From assembly GCF_008727865.1 (NCBI RefSeq), contig NZ_VTWU01000006.1:62001-126000 (forward strand): a stretch of DNA of 64,000 bases, read 5' to 3'. How positions within the stretch are numbered: the stretch's first letter is position 1; the number at the start of each line of letters is the position of its first letter. Below are positions 61,953 through 64,000 of the stretch, one piece after another. The notes beneath the pieces were generated by a model that was not told where the DNA came from, made no database searches, and saw only the letters and a list, made by a program, of their open reading frames with translations. The position numbers were made by a program, and so were the translations under genes. This stretch comes from Hymenobacter busanensis (lineage in GTDB: Bacteria; Bacteroidota; Bacteroidia; Cytophagales; Hymenobacteraceae).

Positions 61953-64000
61953 ATGAAAGAACAACTGCTGCAAGACGGCAAGGCCGTCGGCGACCGGATG
62001 AGCCGCGTGGATGGCCGCTTGAAAGTGACGGGTGCGGCTACCTATTCGGCCGAATACGCGCTGCCCAACCTTGTGCACGCGGTGCTGGTGGGCAGCACCA
62101 TTGCCAAAGGGCGCATCCGCAGCATCGACACCAAGGCTGCCGAACGGGCTCCGGGGGTGCTGGCCGTCATTACGCACGTGAACTCGCCCAAAGTACCCGG
62201 CTTTGCCGCCAAGCAGAACCCCGACGAGCCGCCCACCATCGGGCAGCCGTTGCGCGTGTTCTACGACGACAAAATCTACTTCAACGACCAGCCCATTGCG
62301 GTGGTGGTGGCCGATACGCTCGAGCGGGCCCGCTACGCGGCCGGCCTGGTGAAGACGCAGTACGCAGCCGAACCGCACCAAACCAATTTCGAAGCCAACA
62401 AGGCCCGTGGATTTCTGCCCACCCAGGCCAAGCGCAACCCCAAGTCCCCGCAGAACGACTACGACCGGGGCCAGAAAGACGGCTACCAGTCGGCGCCGGT
62501 GAAGCTGGAGGCCGAGTACGTGCACGAGTCGGAAATGCACAACCCGATGGAGCTGCAAAGCATCATTGCACACTGGGAAGCCCCCGACCGGCTGACGGTG
62601 TACGACAAGGTGCAGGCCGTGAAGGGCACCCAACGGGCCTTTGCCAAAGACTGGGCGCTGCCGGAAGAAAACGTGAAGGTCATTGCCACGTTTGTGGGCG
62701 GGGCCTTCGGCAACGGGCTGCACAACTGGCCGCACGAAACGGCCGCCATTATTGCCGCCAAAGTCACCAACCGGCCGGTAAAGCTGGTGCTGACGCGCGA
62801 GCAAATGTTTACGATGGTGGGCTACCGGCCCAAAACCTGGCAGCGCGTGGCCATGGGCGCTACCCGCGACGGAAAGCTGGTGGGCATCACCCACGAGTGC
62901 ATCGGCCAAACCTCAAGCTACGAAGAGTTTACGGAGTCGTCGGTGCAGCAGACACGCATGATGTACGCCGCCCCGAACGTCTCCACCCGCTACCGCATTC
63001 TGGGGCTCGACATCAGCACGCCCATCTGGATGCGCGGGCCGGGTGAGGCTACCGGCGCCTTTGCCCTGGAATCGGCTATCGACGAAATGGCCCATTTGCT
63101 GAACCTCGACCCGCTGGAATTCCGCCTGCGCAACCACACCGACACCGACCCGGAAAAGAATAAGCCGTGGTCGACCAAGTACCTGAAGGAGTGCTTCCAG
63201 GCCGGGGCCGAGCGCATTGGCTGGAGCAAGCGGCGCATGCAGCCGGGCACGCTGCGCGAAGGCGACTGGCTGGTGGGCTACGGCATGGGCGTGGGCACTT
63301 TTGGCGCCAACCGCGGGGTGGCCAAAGTGCGCGCCGTGCTCCGCGCCGACGGCTCGGTGCTGCTGCAAAGCGCCACCACTGACATTGGCCCCGGCACCGG
63401 CACCGCCATGGTGCAGATTGCCGCCGATGCCCTAGGCCTGTCTCCCGACAAAATCCGTTTCGAGTTGGGCAATTCCACCTTTCCCACGGCCCCTTCGCAG
63501 GGTGGCTCGTCCACCGTCAACACCGTGGGCTCGGCCGTGCTGGCCGCCTGCACCGAGCTCAAGCAGAAACTGCAACAGTTGGGCGGCGCGGCTTTTGCCG
63601 GCGCCGCGCCCGATCAACTCACGCTGGCTGGTGGGCAGTTGGGCCTGAGAACCAACGCGGCGGCAAAAGCGTCGTTGGCCGATTTGCGCAAGCAAAACAA
63701 CGGGCAGGATATCGAGGTAACCACCGAAGCCAAGCCCGGCGACGCCCGCCAGAAGTATTCGATGTATTCGTTTTCGGTGCACTTTGCCGAAGTGCGGGTG
63801 CACGCCCTCACGGGCGAGGTCAGAGTAACGAAAATGGTGTCGTGTGCCGACGCCGGCACCATCGTCAACCAGAAAACCGCCGGCAGCCAGATGATTGGCG
63901 GCGCCATCGGCGGCATTGGCATGGCTCTGCACGAAGGTGCCTTGATGGACGACCGGTTTGGGCGCTACGTAACCAAGGACCTGGCCGATTACCACGTGCC
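61953..64000 (+). CDS. Molybdenum hydroxylase, Moco-binding subunit (PaoC/YagR-like), right operon, truncated by window edge
   Basis: At least 682 residues are present with the C-terminus outside the window. The N-terminus MKEQLLQDGKAVGDRM leads into KVTGAATYSAEYALPN, HNPMELQSIIAHWEAPDRL, TFVGGAFGNGLHNWPHETA and MRGPGEATGAFALESAID, all typical of the Moco subunit. It starts 7 nt after the FAD gene. The catalytic Glu region (KGIGE in the left copy) lies beyond the window. Confidence 0.95.
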   Translation, partial: MKEQLLQDGKAVGDRMSRVDGRLKVTGAATYSAEYALPNLVHAVLVGSTIAKGRIRSIDTKAAERAPGVLAVITHVNSPKVPGFAAKQNPDEPPTIGQPLRVFYDDKIYFNDQPIAVVVADTLERARYAAGLVKTQYAAEPHQTNFEANKARGFLPTQAKRNPKSPQNDYDRGQKDGYQSAPVKLEAEYVHESEMHNPMELQSIIAHWEAPDRLTVYDKVQAVKGTQRAFAKDWALPEENVKVIATFVGGAFGNGLHNWPHETAAIIAAKVTNRPVKLVLTREQMFTMVGYRPKTWQRVAMGATRDGKLVGITHECIGQTSSYEEFTESSVQQTRMMYAAPNVSTRYRILGLDISTPIWMRGPGEATGAFALESAIDEMAHLLNLDPLEFRLRNHTDTDPEKNKPWSTKYLKECFQAGAERIGWSKRRMQPGTLREGDWLVGYGMGVGTFGANRGVAKVRAVLRADGSVLLQSATTDIGPGTGTAMVQIAADALGLSPDKIRFELGNSTFPTAPSQGGSSTVNTVGSAVLAACTELKQKLQQLGGAAFAGAAPDQLTLAGGQLGLRTNAAAKASLADLRKQNNGQDIEVTTEAKPGDARQKYSMYSFSVHFAEVRVHALTGEVRVTKMVSCADAGTIVNQKTAGSQMIGGAIGGIGMALHEGALMDDRFGRYVTKDLADYHV

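Overview
The window is GC-rich DNA (about 60-65% G+C by eye) from a member of Bacteroidota, most likely Hymenobacter or a close relative in Cytophagales. The evidence is a C-terminal type IX secretion sorting domain on a secreted nuclease, Bacteroidota-type -7 promoter boxes (TAnnTTTG) in front of many genes, few Shine-Dalgarno sequences, and families typical of the group (DUF4112, DUF2400/TIGR02757, DUF4136, a FucP/GluP-type sugar permease, a long RecQ). I found no rRNA, tRNA, insertion sequence, phage gene or CRISPR array.

Layout. 0-25 kb is mostly chromosomal housekeeping: a flavoprotein, a DisA_N-type (diadenylate-cyclase-like) protein, an aldo/keto reductase, a PfkB kinase, an SCO protein with a cytochrome c lipoprotein, SseB, BrkB, a DbpA-like DEAD-box helicase, an MtfA-like peptidase, an M2 peptidase with an esterase, a pirin, an S24-type repressor, two related tryptophan-rich exported proteins, and RecQ. 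An AT-rich patch at 24.6-25.2 kb holds a SnoaL-like lipoprotein gene broken by one in-frame stop. 25-42 kb carries an rRNA methyltransferase, a sugar permease, murB, two secreted OB-fold/FN3 proteins (one fused to a phospholipase D-type nuclease), mutS2, a LysM/RlpA-like protein, kdsB, a SUI1 factor, a lipid kinase and gapA.

42.5-64 kb is a molybdenum region. It starts with an XdhC-type chaperone and a 4.5 kb block of unrelated genes. Two paralogous three-subunit molybdenum hydroxylases (order 2Fe-2S, FAD/4Fe-4S, Moco; PaoABC-like) then flank a cofactor locus with a MoeB-rhodanese protein, a MOT1-like molybdate permease, moaA, moaD, moaE, a MobB/MobA-like protein, moaC and moeA. The left enzyme has no export signal. 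The right enzyme has a twin-arginine signal on its 2Fe-2S subunit and is cut by the right edge. Together these genes cover molybdate uptake, cyclic pyranopterin and molybdopterin synthesis, molybdate insertion, cytosine-nucleotide addition and chaperoned insertion. Only a MogA/MoaB adenylyltransferase is missing from the window.

The most unusual non-coding element is between the sugar permease and murB: four CAACnnGTTG palindromes spaced exactly 42 bp apart. Several promoters sit so close to the start codon (murB, recQ) that leaderless transcripts are likely.
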